A stretch of DNA of 64,000 bases from positions 1 through 64,000 of the forward strand of contig DATFKA010000124.1 of the NCBI GenBank assembly GCA_035268885.1. The letters are read 5' to 3'. This stretch comes from DATFKA01 sp035268885. Lineage in GTDB: Bacteria > Bacteroidota > Bacteroidia > Chitinophagales > Saprospiraceae. Positions within the stretch are counted from its first letter, which is position 1, and each line of letters begins with the position of its first letter. This document shows positions 37,613-45,995 of the stretch, one piece after another. Below the pieces are notes generated by a model. The model was given only the letters and a program-made list of their open reading frames with translations. It was not told the origin of the DNA and did no database searches. Made by a program: the position numbers and the translations under genes.

Positions 37613-37718
37613 AAGCAGAGGGGGATTGGTTCTAGAAAACTAATTTTGCCATTGTCCCAAAGGGATACCTGTGTGCCGTTAGGCACAGGACGTGGGTAGA
37701 ATCCAATCATCTCTGCTT
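37613..37718. terminator. Palindromic convergent junction containing a REP-like unit
   Basis: AAGCAGAG...GATTGG (37613-37628) pairs with CCAATC...CTCTGCTT (37703-37718). The enclosed 75 bases hold a short TCCCaaaGGGA hairpin and a REP-like unit, GTGCCgttaGGCAC followed by CGTGGGTAGAA (37671-37701), the same family as near the transposase at 0.5 kb. The outer arm reaches the acyl-CoA dehydrogenase stop codon. It lies between two convergent genes and is a plausible bidirectional terminator. Confidence 0.6.
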
Positions 37719-38856
37719 ACCGCAACAATTCCCGTGAAATCACCAGCTTCTGGATCTCACTGGTCCCTTCTCCAATGGTACACAATTTGGCATCGCGGTA
37801 GAATTTTTCTACCGGGAATTCTTTGATGTACCCATAGCCTCCGTGGATTTGGATGGCATCGGTAGCCACCTCGACGGCTGTTTCGGAAGCAAAATACTTA
37901 GCCATCGCGGAACTCTTGGTTACTTTTTGGCCGGCATCTTTCTGGTCGCCCGCTTTGCGGGTCAGTAATTCTGCGGCCTCGATCTTGGTGGCCATGTCGG
38001 CCAGTTTGAAACCAATGGCCTGAAACTTAGCGATGGGCTTCCCGAATTGCTCTCTTTCTTTAGCATATTTGACCGAAGCTTCGTAAGCGCCTTTAGCGAT
38101 ACCCAGAGAAAGAGCAGCAATGGAAATACGTCCGCCATCCAGAATTTTCATGGATTGAATAAAGCCTTCTCCGACTTCACCCAATATCTGGTTTTTAGGC
38201 ACCCGACAATTGTCAAAGACCATTTCTGCCGTTTCGGAAGCGCGCATCCCCAGTTTGTTTTCTTTTTTCCCGCCGCTAAAGCCTGGCGTACCACGTTCGA
38301 CTACGAAGGCGGTCATGCCGTGGTTATCCAGTAGCTCCCCGGTGCGGGCTACTACGACGGCCACATCGCCACTTAGGCCGTGGGTGATGAAGTTCTTGGT
38401 TCCGTTGAGGATGTAGTGATCGCCGTCCTCTTCCCCTACACATTTCATACGTTTGGCATCCGAGCCCGTATTGGGTTCGGTAAGGCCCCAGGCTCCAATC
38501 CATTCACCAGCGGCCAGTTTGGGGAGGTAGCGTTGCTTTTGCTCTTCGTTGCCAAAGAGTAAAATATGGTTGGTACACAAGGAGTTATGAGCAGCCAGAG
38601 AAAGCCCAATGCCACCACAAATTTTAGCGGTTTCTTCAATGATCGTGATATATTCTTTATAGCCAAGGCCGGATCCACCGTACATTTCGGGCACCAGTAC
38701 GCCCAGAAAGCCATACTGGCCCATTTTCTGAAGCACGTCTTTAGGAAAATGCTGTGTTTCGTCCCATTCTAAAACGTGGGGGAGTATAAAGTTTTTGGCA
38801 AAATCCCGGGCACTTTCCTGCACAAGTTTTAAGCTATCAATGGTATTAATATCCAT
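37717..38856 (-). CDS. Acyl-CoA dehydrogenase
   Basis: A 379-residue flavoprotein that introduces the alpha-beta double bond into acyl-CoA thioesters. The FAD-binding segment GLTEPNTGSDAKRM, the helical core with YAKEREQFGKPI, and the C-terminal IHGGYGYIKEFPVEKFYRDA and IGEGTSEIQ (its Glu in the catalytic-base position of the short/medium-chain type) are visible. The chain length or branched substrate cannot be fixed from sequence; short-chain or isovaleryl types are likeliest. No electron-transfer flavoprotein genes are nearby. The start at 38856 lies 34 bases downstream of an 88-bp-family mobile element (copy C). Confidence 0.93.
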   Translation of the reverse strand: MDINTIDSLKLVQESARDFAKNFILPHVLEWDETQHFPKDVLQKMGQYGFLGVLVPEMYGGSGLGYKEYITIIEETAKICGGIGLSLAAHNSLCTNHILLFGNEEQKQRYLPKLAAGEWIGAWGLTEPNTGSDAKRMKCVGEEDGDHYILNGTKNFITHGLSGDVAVVVARTGELLDNHGMTAFVVERGTPGFSGGKKENKLGMRASETAEMVFDNCRVPKNQILGEVGEGFIQSMKILDGGRISIAALSLGIAKGAYEASVKYAKEREQFGKPIAKFQAIGFKLADMATKIEAAELLTRKAGDQKDAGQKVTKSSAMAKYFASETAVEVATDAIQIHGGYGYIKEFPVEKFYRDAKLCTIGEGTSEIQKLVISRELLR

Positions 38857-38889
38857 GGTTATTCTTTTGGTTAGGTAGCTGTATTATCT

Positions 38890-39059
38890 GAAGTTGTTTA
38901 AGAATTCCTGGTGAGCTGATTGGTAACGGCTTGGGAGTCAAGACAAAGCTACTTTTTTCTCGTAGCCATCCGCCTCAGGCGGACGAAGGGAAAAAAGGGC
39001 TGCCGTATTGGCTTTCAATGTGTTGCCAAGGGCTCAGTGAGGCGTTTTTAAACAACTTC
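38890..39059 (-). mobile_element. MITE-like element, copy C, with an 82-bp nested insert
   Basis: The ends and internal sequence match copies A and B, flanked by TCT on both sides (38887-38889, 39060-39062). An extra 82 bases (38926-39007) split the element. The extra piece is itself palindromic around TCCGCCTcAGGCGGA, with arms CTTTTTTC and GAAAAAAGGG further out. It leaves GTA on both sides, as if it inserted later with its own short target duplication. It sits just upstream of the acyl-CoA dehydrogenase start. Confidence 0.83.
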
Positions 39060-39153
39060 TCTATTAGATAAACGTTAGATACACTGTACTTCGTCTATCA
39101 ATAACCTAACCAATAAAGCTAATTGAAGGTTTAGGAATTGATCGAAAGTCGCA

Positions 39154-40335
39154 TTATTGTCGGGTATTAAGCTGAGAAGAAGCCGCCGCCTGGTCAAAAT
39201 CTAATAGTCGACGCATTTTATGGTAAATAGCGGTGTTTTCGTAGATGCCCTTAAAGTTTTCGGCACCGGGACCGTAAGCGAAAACGGGTACTAAAGCGGC
39301 TGTATGGCCATTGGTGGTAAAGGCGGTCTGGATTTCACCTTTTTTCGAGCCTTGATTGATCGAAAAGCCACCCGTTTCGTGGTCGGCCGTAACGATGACC
39401 AGGGTGTTACCGTCTGCTTTCGCAAAATCCAGTGCTTGTCCAACGGCGCGGTCGAAATCTAGCGTTTCTTCTATCATGAGTTGCCCCTCATTACCGTGCC
39501 CGGCCCAATCAATTTGAGAACCTTCCACCATTAAAAAAAAACCATTATTGTCATTGGCAGCGCGCAAAAAACGAGGTGCTATTTTCGTGGCAAAGGGTAA
39601 ATAATTGCGACCGGCAGAAACCGGGACCGGATGGCGATCAGCGGTGAAATAGATGATTTTTCGGTTACTTCTAAAATCAATCTTTTCCAGGGGAATTTCC
39701 GTGTAGTTGCTTACGGTATACCCCTTATCCTCGAGCTCTTTGTAGAGGTTCCGATCGTCAGAATCCCGGCGATTAAAATATTTCATTCCACCGCCGATAA
39801 TGAAATCCACATCCACATTGAGCAGGTCGGCAGCGATTTGTTCATGAAAGGTACGAATGGGCTGGTGCCCATAAAAGGCAGCGGGAGTGGCGTGTACGAT
39901 AAAAGCAGTGGCGATTAGCCCCGTGGTTAGTCCTCTGATTTCGGCTTCTTCTAATATACTTTGCTGAGGAATAGTGTCAACGTTAACCCCGATTGCACCA
40001 TTGTAAGTTTTTATACCGCAGGCGAAAGCGGTGGCACCCGCTGCCGAATCGGTGATTAATTCCCCGGCGGCGTAGGACTTGTGAAAGCCAATGTGCCGAA
40101 ACCGCTCAAAGTTGGTCGGTCTTTTATTTTCGTAAATGGCAGCACTGATTTGGGTTAGCCCCATACCATCGCCAATCATCAGAATGATGTTTTTAGGTTT
40201 ATCCGATGCATTTGGATGAGTGGCTACAAAGGGTTCGTTTTTCGTTGAGCTACAAGCAGTTGTAAACAAAAAAGTGCCAAGGAGCAGTAGGGGAAGTGGA
40301 GTCGCGAAAAAAAGTGATATTTTTTTTTGAATCAT
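39154..40335 (-). CDS. Alkaline phosphatase, lipoprotein
   Basis: The 393-residue product has a signal peptide with a lipobox cysteine at residue 28 (FLFTTACSS), the metal ligand in MIGDGMG (Asp56), and the catalytic Ser in DSAAGAT (Ser97). TADHETGG near the C-terminus carries further metal ligands. This is the PhoA-family fold; the enzyme releases phosphate from monoesters outside the inner membrane. No Pho-box-like motif is recognisable upstream. It is divergent from the CotH-like gene. Confidence 0.94.
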   Translation of the reverse strand: MIQKKISLFFATPLPLLLLGTFLFTTACSSTKNEPFVATHPNASDKPKNIILMIGDGMGLTQISAAIYENKRPTNFERFRHIGFHKSYAAGELITDSAAGATAFACGIKTYNGAIGVNVDTIPQQSILEEAEIRGLTTGLIATAFIVHATPAAFYGHQPIRTFHEQIAADLLNVDVDFIIGGGMKYFNRRDSDDRNLYKELEDKGYTVSNYTEIPLEKIDFRSNRKIIYFTADRHPVPVSAGRNYLPFATKIAPRFLRAANDNNGFFLMVEGSQIDWAGHGNEGQLMIEETLDFDRAVGQALDFAKADGNTLVIVTADHETGGFSINQGSKKGEIQTAFTTNGHTAALVPVFAYGPGAENFKGIYENTAIYHKMRRLLDFDQAAASSQLNTRQ

Positions 40336-40665
40336 TCTTAATGCTTAAAACTGCTTTGAGGAAAAAAGTTAAAATGGGATAGTGTTTAACACTTCCCTAC
40401 GGAATAAAATTTTGTTTGAAAAACTATTTTTAAGGGCTGGTGGAATTTTATTTTGCCTGGCCGTATATTTGTGGCGCATTAAAAGTAAAAGTACGCATAA
40501 TTTAGCATAGATAAAATCACAAGACTTTGTTAAAGCTGTTCTTGCTTGCAACGATTAGCAAAATGTGAGGTCTCTACTCTAAGAGAGTACAGGCTATAGA
40601 ATAGCTAAACCAAAGTTTAAAACAAACAACCCATGTATCCAAACGTTCTAAAAATAAAAAATTCC
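40336..40665. promoter_or_regulatory. Divergent intergenic region with a TAnnTTTG box
   Basis: No gene is supported. On the plus strand TATATTTG (40464-40471) matches the -7 consensus, which would give the CotH-like gene a leader of roughly 190 bases. A short inverted repeat CTCT...AGAG lies near 40573-40586. A typical -33 TTTG is absent at the expected spacing. Confidence 0.35.
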
Positions 40666-41736
40666 ATGAAAATATATACCAAATTACATAACTGGTTGGC
40701 AGTTGTTCTTTTATCGGTTCTCATCGTATTACCAACTACTGCTCAAAATTCCCTGTTTAATCTTCTTCAATCCGTAGAAAAACTGGAGCTTAAGATCATT
40801 ACCGATCTTGACAAAATTACCGGTGATCGTAACACCAACGAAGAGTTCCCCGCTACCTTTGAAATATACAATAAAAAAGACCTGGTTTCTTCCTGGGATA
40901 TCAAGCTGAAGCAAAGAGGACGTTATCGTCGTAAGGTTTGTGGTTTCCCCCCTATCAAACTCGATTTTGATAAAGACCAACTGGAAGACAGAGGGCTGGC
41001 TGATTTTGACAAGTTTAAGCTAGTTACCCACTGTATTGATGATAAGGTAATTGGTAACGAAAACGTGACCAAGGAGCATCTGGTATACGAGCTTTATAAT
41101 TTGATTAGCCCATACAGTTATCGCACCATTTTGACGAAAGTCACCTATCAGGACAGGGATGATAAGCGTCGTAAAGTAGAACGCTATGCCCTATTATTGG
41201 AACCAACCAGTGAATTGGAATACCGGATCAATGCTGAGGAAATGGAGGGTTTTGTGAATCCCCCCATTGAAGAGACCAATGCAGTGGTAGAAAACCAGGT
41301 GAGCCTTTTCGAATATATGATTGGCAACGAAGACTGGGGAATCCCCATGATGCGCAATTTAAAGGCTTTCCGTTCTAAGGAAGATGGAAAATACATATTG
41401 GTACCTTACGATTTTGACTTTTCTGGTATTATCAACACTTCATATGCCGTTCCTAACAGCGAAGTGGGTCTGGCAAGTGTCGAAGAACGAGCTTTTATGG
41501 GTAATCCAACGACTAACGATGTATTTCAGGCCAATAAAAACCTGTTCATCGCTAAAAAAGAAGCGTTGTTAAAGCGATTGGATGATCAAAAAAAATTAAC
41601 AGCTTCCCAGCGGTTTTACATGAAAAAGTATGTAGAGTCGTTTTATCCGGCTTTAGAGGCACTTGATATCCCTATTCTTGGAGAGGAAGTCAATGAGAAC
41701 CAGTTCAATGAGCTGCGTCCTGAAAATAAGAAATAG
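40666..41736 (+). CDS. CotH-like (kinase-fold) secreted protein, tentative
   Basis: From the ATG at 40666 the product is 356 residues with a signal peptide (WLAVVLLSVLIVLPTTAQ). Residues about 60-110 contain KLKQRGRYRRKVCGFPPIKLDF. A later part reads YMIGNEDWGIP...KAF, then YILVPYDFDFSG. That combination (an N-D-W motif and a late PYDFDxSG) resembles CotH-type atypical protein kinases, which phosphorylate spore or surface proteins. The match is by pattern only. An ATG at 40633 is also in frame, but it precedes the signal peptide by 11 residues and is less likely. Confidence 0.65.
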   Translation: MKIYTKLHNWLAVVLLSVLIVLPTTAQNSLFNLLQSVEKLELKIITDLDKITGDRNTNEEFPATFEIYNKKDLVSSWDIKLKQRGRYRRKVCGFPPIKLDFDKDQLEDRGLADFDKFKLVTHCIDDKVIGNENVTKEHLVYELYNLISPYSYRTILTKVTYQDRDDKRRKVERYALLLEPTSELEYRINAEEMEGFVNPPIEETNAVVENQVSLFEYMIGNEDWGIPMMRNLKAFRSKEDGKYILVPYDFDFSGIINTSYAVPNSEVGLASVEERAFMGNPTTNDVFQANKNLFIAKKEALLKRLDDQKKLTASQRFYMKKYVESFYPALEALDIPILGEEVNENQFNELRPENKK

Positions 41737-41750
41737 TAGGCCTTGTAGTA

Positions 41751-43025
41751 CTACGACGAATATTTTTCTTTCCACCACTTTGTTATGCGTTCTAATATCT
41801 TGAGCTCACTCAGATTCTTTTGTGGTTGATAAAAAGCTTTTCCTTTGATCTCCTTTGGTAAAAACTCCTGGTCCACAAAATTGCCTGGAAAATCGTGAGC
41901 GTATTTGTACCCGTCTCCATAATTGAGGTTTTTCATTAACTGGGTGGGCGCATTACGCAAAGGTAAAGGCACTGACAGGTTTCCGGTCTTGCGCACCGTT
42001 TGTTGCGCCTCGTTAATGGCCAGGTAAGCGGCATTACTTTTTGGGCTGGTCGCCAGATAAATAACTGCCTGGGATAATATGATTCTGGCTTCGGGAAAGC
42101 CGACCGCCTGCACCGCTTGAAAAGCAGTAGTGGCCATAAGTAGCGCATTGGGATTTGCCAGGCCGATATCTTCGGAGGCTGAAATCATCAGTCGCCGGGC
42201 GATAAACTTTACTTCTTCTCCTCCTTCAATCATTCGGGCCAACCAGTATACTGCTGCATTTGGATCAGAACCGCGGATAGACTTAATCATTGCCGATGCG
42301 ATATCGTAGTGCTGATCGCCACTTTTGTCGTACCGGCCAATATTTTGTTGGATAAGTTGCGTGACCAGCTCATTCGTAATACGCACTTCCTGGCCTTCCC
42401 GAATGGTACCCGCTACTAATTCGAGAATATTGTACAATTTGCGGGCATCTCCACCCGAAAAAGTAAGTAGGGCTTCGTTTTCTTCCAGATGGATATTTTT
42501 CTTTTTGAGGTATTCGTCTTCCTGAATGGCTTTTTCCACCAGATAGATTAGGTCTTCTTTACGAAGGGGTTCGAGAATGTAGACCTGGGCCCGCGAGAGT
42601 AGGGCAGCGTTGACCTCGAAGGAAGGATTTTCGGTAGTGGCGCCAATTAGGCTTACCGTTCCCTTCTCAACGGCGCCCAGCAGGGCATCTTGTTGCGACT
42701 TGCTAAAGCGGTGGATCTCATCAATGAATAAGATGGGACCGCCCTGATCGAAGAAGCGCTGCCGTTCTGCTTTATGGATGGCTTCCCGAATATCTTTAAC
42801 GCCTGCGTTAATGGCACTGAGTTGTATAAATGGCCTTTTAAGGGTCTGGGCAACAATCAGCGCCAGGGTGGTTTTACCCACGCCCGGAGGCCCCCATAAA
42901 ATGAAAGAGGGTAATTGACCGCTCTCGATTACCTGCCGTAGTACTCCTTTTTCTCCTAGCAGATGAGATTGGCCGATATAGTCATCTATTGTTTGGGGAC
43001 GCATCCTTTCTGCGAGTGGTTGCAT
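41751..43025 (-). CDS. rarA: Replication-associated recombination protein A (RarA/MgsA)
   Basis: RarA is an AAA+ ATPase related to clamp loaders that acts at stalled forks. The 424-residue product shows MRPQTIDDYIGQSHLL, Walker A GPPGVGKTT, Walker B FIDEIHRFS, sensor 1 GATTENPSFEVN, and the C-terminal family block with RGSDPNAAVYWLARM and PLPLRNAPTQLMK. All are at normal positions and the length is typical. It converges on the CotH-like gene, 14 bases apart, and is divergent from the next unknown gene. Confidence 0.96.
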   Translation of the reverse strand: MQPLAERMRPQTIDDYIGQSHLLGEKGVLRQVIESGQLPSFILWGPPGVGKTTLALIVAQTLKRPFIQLSAINAGVKDIREAIHKAERQRFFDQGGPILFIDEIHRFSKSQQDALLGAVEKGTVSLIGATTENPSFEVNAALLSRAQVYILEPLRKEDLIYLVEKAIQEDEYLKKKNIHLEENEALLTFSGGDARKLYNILELVAGTIREGQEVRITNELVTQLIQQNIGRYDKSGDQHYDIASAMIKSIRGSDPNAAVYWLARMIEGGEEVKFIARRLMISASEDIGLANPNALLMATTAFQAVQAVGFPEARIILSQAVIYLATSPKSNAAYLAINEAQQTVRKTGNLSVPLPLRNAPTQLMKNLNYGDGYKYAHDFPGNFVDQEFLPKEIKGKAFYQPQKNLSELKILERITKWWKEKYSS

Positions 43026-43235
43026 TTTCCGTTTTCTTTTATTTTAGTACCATAAAATATATGGATTACACCGTAACCTTTTATTTTAGACTTCGTAAAT
43101 GAGGTGTATACTCCCCAAGATAAGTTTTTGAGGCGAAAACCTACTCCTCATTGTCTGATTAAAGCATTTTCTAGTGGCTCGGGGACTTAGTTCCTGAGTA
43201 CTAGCTTCATAACAAAATATTCATAGCCTGTAATT

Positions 43236-44132
43236 ATGACAATGCTTGTACCCAAAATTCAAACCCTGGCTGGTCAGCCTTACCAAAGTCTAAATACTTT
43301 TTTTCAAAGTATTGGACCATCTGCTTATTATTTTTCGGTTGATAATAGCGTAGGGGGACAGTTCGTATCGCCTCAGGGGTTTATTTATGAGATACCTGCT
43401 TTTGCTTTTGTAGATAGTTGGAATCAACCGGTCTCCGGTGAGGTACAGCTTCGCGTTTTAGAGATAAGTAATAAACGTTCTCTTTTTTATGCCGGATACT
43501 CCTCCTTGTCGAATTGTAGCCTGTTGGATATGAAGTACTGCCTTGAGCTCGAAATTGTCCAGGAACCCAGATCTGGTATACGTCTTGGACGATTTATACG
43601 GCTTGTATTACCTTCCGGTAAAAACGGACGCTGGTCTGATTGTATGGTCTATCAAAAGCAAACGGCGAAGGTTCATTTACTCCAGGGGGATATCCGAAAC
43701 ATCTGGGCACCCTCTGCTATTCCGCTGCTTTTGCAAAAAAATGGAATGGGCAAGGAACCTGGGTTTTACACGGCCTACACGGGAGCCTTTATGATTGGTA
43801 AAGAGATCAATAAAAGCAAAAAGGCCAAAAAAAGGGCAATGATCAGTGTTGTACCCGACCAGAGTGGTCCTTCGCTTTCACATATTCAGGCCTATTTAGT
43901 TTTTCACGAAAGTGATACGATTGTCCAATTGGAAGAACAGAGGGGCAGTTTTTCGGCCTTTCATTTACCGAAAGGGAAAAAAGCAAGCCTCTTGTTGATT
44001 GGCCTGGAAAAGGGCACCTTCTATTTTTATCGTTCCTTTCTGGGGTCACTTTCGAATCAACGCATAGAGTGCTGTCTGCAGCCCATTAACCATCATCAAC
44101 TGCAGGCAGAACTCCAGCGAATGATCTTTTAA
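43236..44132 (+). CDS. Uncharacterised protein with a Bacteroidota ZU5-like N-terminal module
   Basis: The 298-residue protein has no signal peptide or membrane segment. Residues about 32-70 (GGQFVSPQGFIYEIPAFAFV, followed by a PVSGEVQLRVLEI strand) match a pattern seen at the start of many Bacteroidota surface proteins: a 'set of Gly-Gly, then Pro-x-Gly, then Ala-Phe' ZU5-like fold. Here it appears without export signals. The rest, with KKAKKRAMISVVP, is unassigned. The stop codon interlocks with that of the convergent gamma-glutamyltransferase gene in a shared TTAA. Confidence 0.6.
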   Translation: MTMLVPKIQTLAGQPYQSLNTFFQSIGPSAYYFSVDNSVGGQFVSPQGFIYEIPAFAFVDSWNQPVSGEVQLRVLEISNKRSLFYAGYSSLSNCSLLDMKYCLELEIVQEPRSGIRLGRFIRLVLPSGKNGRWSDCMVYQKQTAKVHLLQGDIRNIWAPSAIPLLLQKNGMGKEPGFYTAYTGAFMIGKEINKSKKAKKRAMISVVPDQSGPSLSHIQAYLVFHESDTIVQLEEQRGSFSAFHLPKGKKASLLLIGLEKGTFYFYRSFLGSLSNQRIECCLQPINHHQLQAELQRMIF

Positions 44133-45841
44133 TAGCCTAAAGCCGTATCGTCGGGGTTACGCGGATCGGCAGCTCCGTGTAATTGACCGTTTTCCAGGCG
44201 CTTTACCGCTTTTATGACGGCCATACGATTCACTTCTCTCAATGCATGCCCCAGGGCTTTCAGCGCCTCTTGCGTCTCCTGATCAAAGCCATCCCGCTCC
44301 AGGGTCAGCATATCCGGTAGCCACTGATGGTGGAAACGGCTAGCTTCCACTGCTTCGTCTAGGGGCATGTCAAAGGCTATGGTATTCATAATCACCTGGA
44401 ATACCGCTGTGATGATGGTCGACCCGCCGGGCGCGCCTAACACCAAGAACAACTCGCCGTCTTTCTCTACGATAGTTGGCGTCATGGAACTCAGCATTCT
44501 CTTTCCTCCCTGAATGGCATTAGCTTCGGCACCGATCAGCCCAAACTGATTGGGCACTCCGGGCTTGGAGCTAAAATCATCCATTTCGTTATTCAGGAAA
44601 AATCCACCACCGTGCACCAGTACTTTGGAGCCAAAATTGGAATTTATCGTAGTGGTTACCGAGACCGCATTTCCTTCCACATCCACAATGGAAGTATGAG
44701 TGGTTTCAAAGCTTTCTTTTAATAGTTTGAAACTCCCCGCCTTGGTAGAGTCACTAATACTGACCGTATCCGGGGAATAATCCGCCATACGTCTGGCTAA
44801 ATATACGCTATCGGTTAAGGAATCGATGGGCACTGGGTAGAAGTCCATGTCTCCCATATATTCAGCCCGGTCGGCGTAGACGCGACGTTCCGCTTCTGCC
44901 ATCAGGTGTATCGACTCGGGACTGTGGAATCCATACTCAGAGAGGGGATAGGGCTCCATCATTTCCATGAGTTGTAACAAGGCAACCCCACCAGAAGAGG
45001 AAGGGGGCATCGAAATCACCCGATAATTTTTATAATGGCCGGTGAGAGGTGTTCGCCAGGTTGCTTTGTAGTTGGCCAGGTCTTCTTTTGTAATGATGCC
45101 ATTCCCCATTTTCATCTCGGCTGTGATGTAGTCGGCTGTTTTTCCTCCATAAAAACCCGCTCGGCCTTTCTTTTTAATACGTCTCAGCGTTTTAGCAAGA
45201 TTTTCCTGAATCAGGATATCTCCTTCTTGCCACCTCTCTTTGATAAACGGACTGTCATCCTTATTATATTTTGCAAAATCCTCCATGTAGCGATTAAGGC
45301 GATCGGCTTCGGTTTGCGTAATGGCAAAACCATTACGCGCCAGATCAATCGCCGGTTGGATAAGCTTTGCGAAATCCAACTGTCCGTAGCGTTGGTGGGC
45401 CCGAATAAGACCATCGACCGTGCCGGGTACACCGGAGGCCAGGTGCCCTTTGGTACTTAGGCCATCAATAATGTTTCCCAGACTATCCAGATACATATCC
45501 CGAAATGCCGTAGCCGGTGCTTTTTCTCGGTAATCGAGGGCGGCAATCGCTCCATCCGCTTCCCTTAAGACCATAAAACCACCCCCGCCAATATTTCCGG
45601 CTCTGGGGAAGACCACCGCCATGGCAAAGTGTACTGCGACGGTAGCATCTATAGCATTGCCTCCCTGTTTTAGAATATCCACCCCTACCTGAGAGGAAAG
45701 GGGGTGGGGGCTGACCACCATAGCATTATCTTCTATGGCGCTTTTGGGAGAAGCATACTCCGCTGGTGCAATGGGAATTTGTCGGCAACTTATGAATCCC
45801 AAAAATACAATAAAGGTGATAATTAAGTGAACGTTTCTCAT
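44129..45841 (-). CDS. ggt: Gamma-glutamyltransferase, lipoprotein
   Basis: GGT cleaves gamma-glutamyl bonds (glutathione and conjugates) and self-processes into two subunits. From the ATG at 45841 the product is 570 residues with a signal peptide and lipobox (FLGFISC). The N-terminal part has AMVVSPHPLSSQVG and GNIGGGGFMV. The autocatalytic Thr should be the one in ETTHTSIVD (about residue 380), with downstream STxTPT-type SSMTPTIV and GAPGGSTI. An upstream ATG at 45916 would bury the signal peptide, so I reject it. The enzyme acts in the periplasm or at the membrane surface. Confidence 0.94.
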   Translation of the reverse strand: MRNVHLIITFIVFLGFISCRQIPIAPAEYASPKSAIEDNAMVVSPHPLSSQVGVDILKQGGNAIDATVAVHFAMAVVFPRAGNIGGGGFMVLREADGAIAALDYREKAPATAFRDMYLDSLGNIIDGLSTKGHLASGVPGTVDGLIRAHQRYGQLDFAKLIQPAIDLARNGFAITQTEADRLNRYMEDFAKYNKDDSPFIKERWQEGDILIQENLAKTLRRIKKKGRAGFYGGKTADYITAEMKMGNGIITKEDLANYKATWRTPLTGHYKNYRVISMPPSSSGGVALLQLMEMMEPYPLSEYGFHSPESIHLMAEAERRVYADRAEYMGDMDFYPVPIDSLTDSVYLARRMADYSPDTVSISDSTKAGSFKLLKESFETTHTSIVDVEGNAVSVTTTINSNFGSKVLVHGGGFFLNNEMDDFSSKPGVPNQFGLIGAEANAIQGGKRMLSSMTPTIVEKDGELFLVLGAPGGSTIITAVFQVIMNTIAFDMPLDEAVEASRFHHQWLPDMLTLERDGFDQETQEALKALGHALREVNRMAVIKAVKRLENGQLHGAADPRNPDDTALGY

Positions 45842-45995
45842 TTTGGTACGATGCTTGTATGTGTAATGATAAGGAATTGATGGAGGGCAACCAAAAGGGA
45901 GTAGAATGAAGATCATTTACTATTATTTTGCGCAACTCCTTTGCCCTCTTTCCTTTTCCTTTAAAAATGATTTATTGTTAACTTATCGGGGTTTC

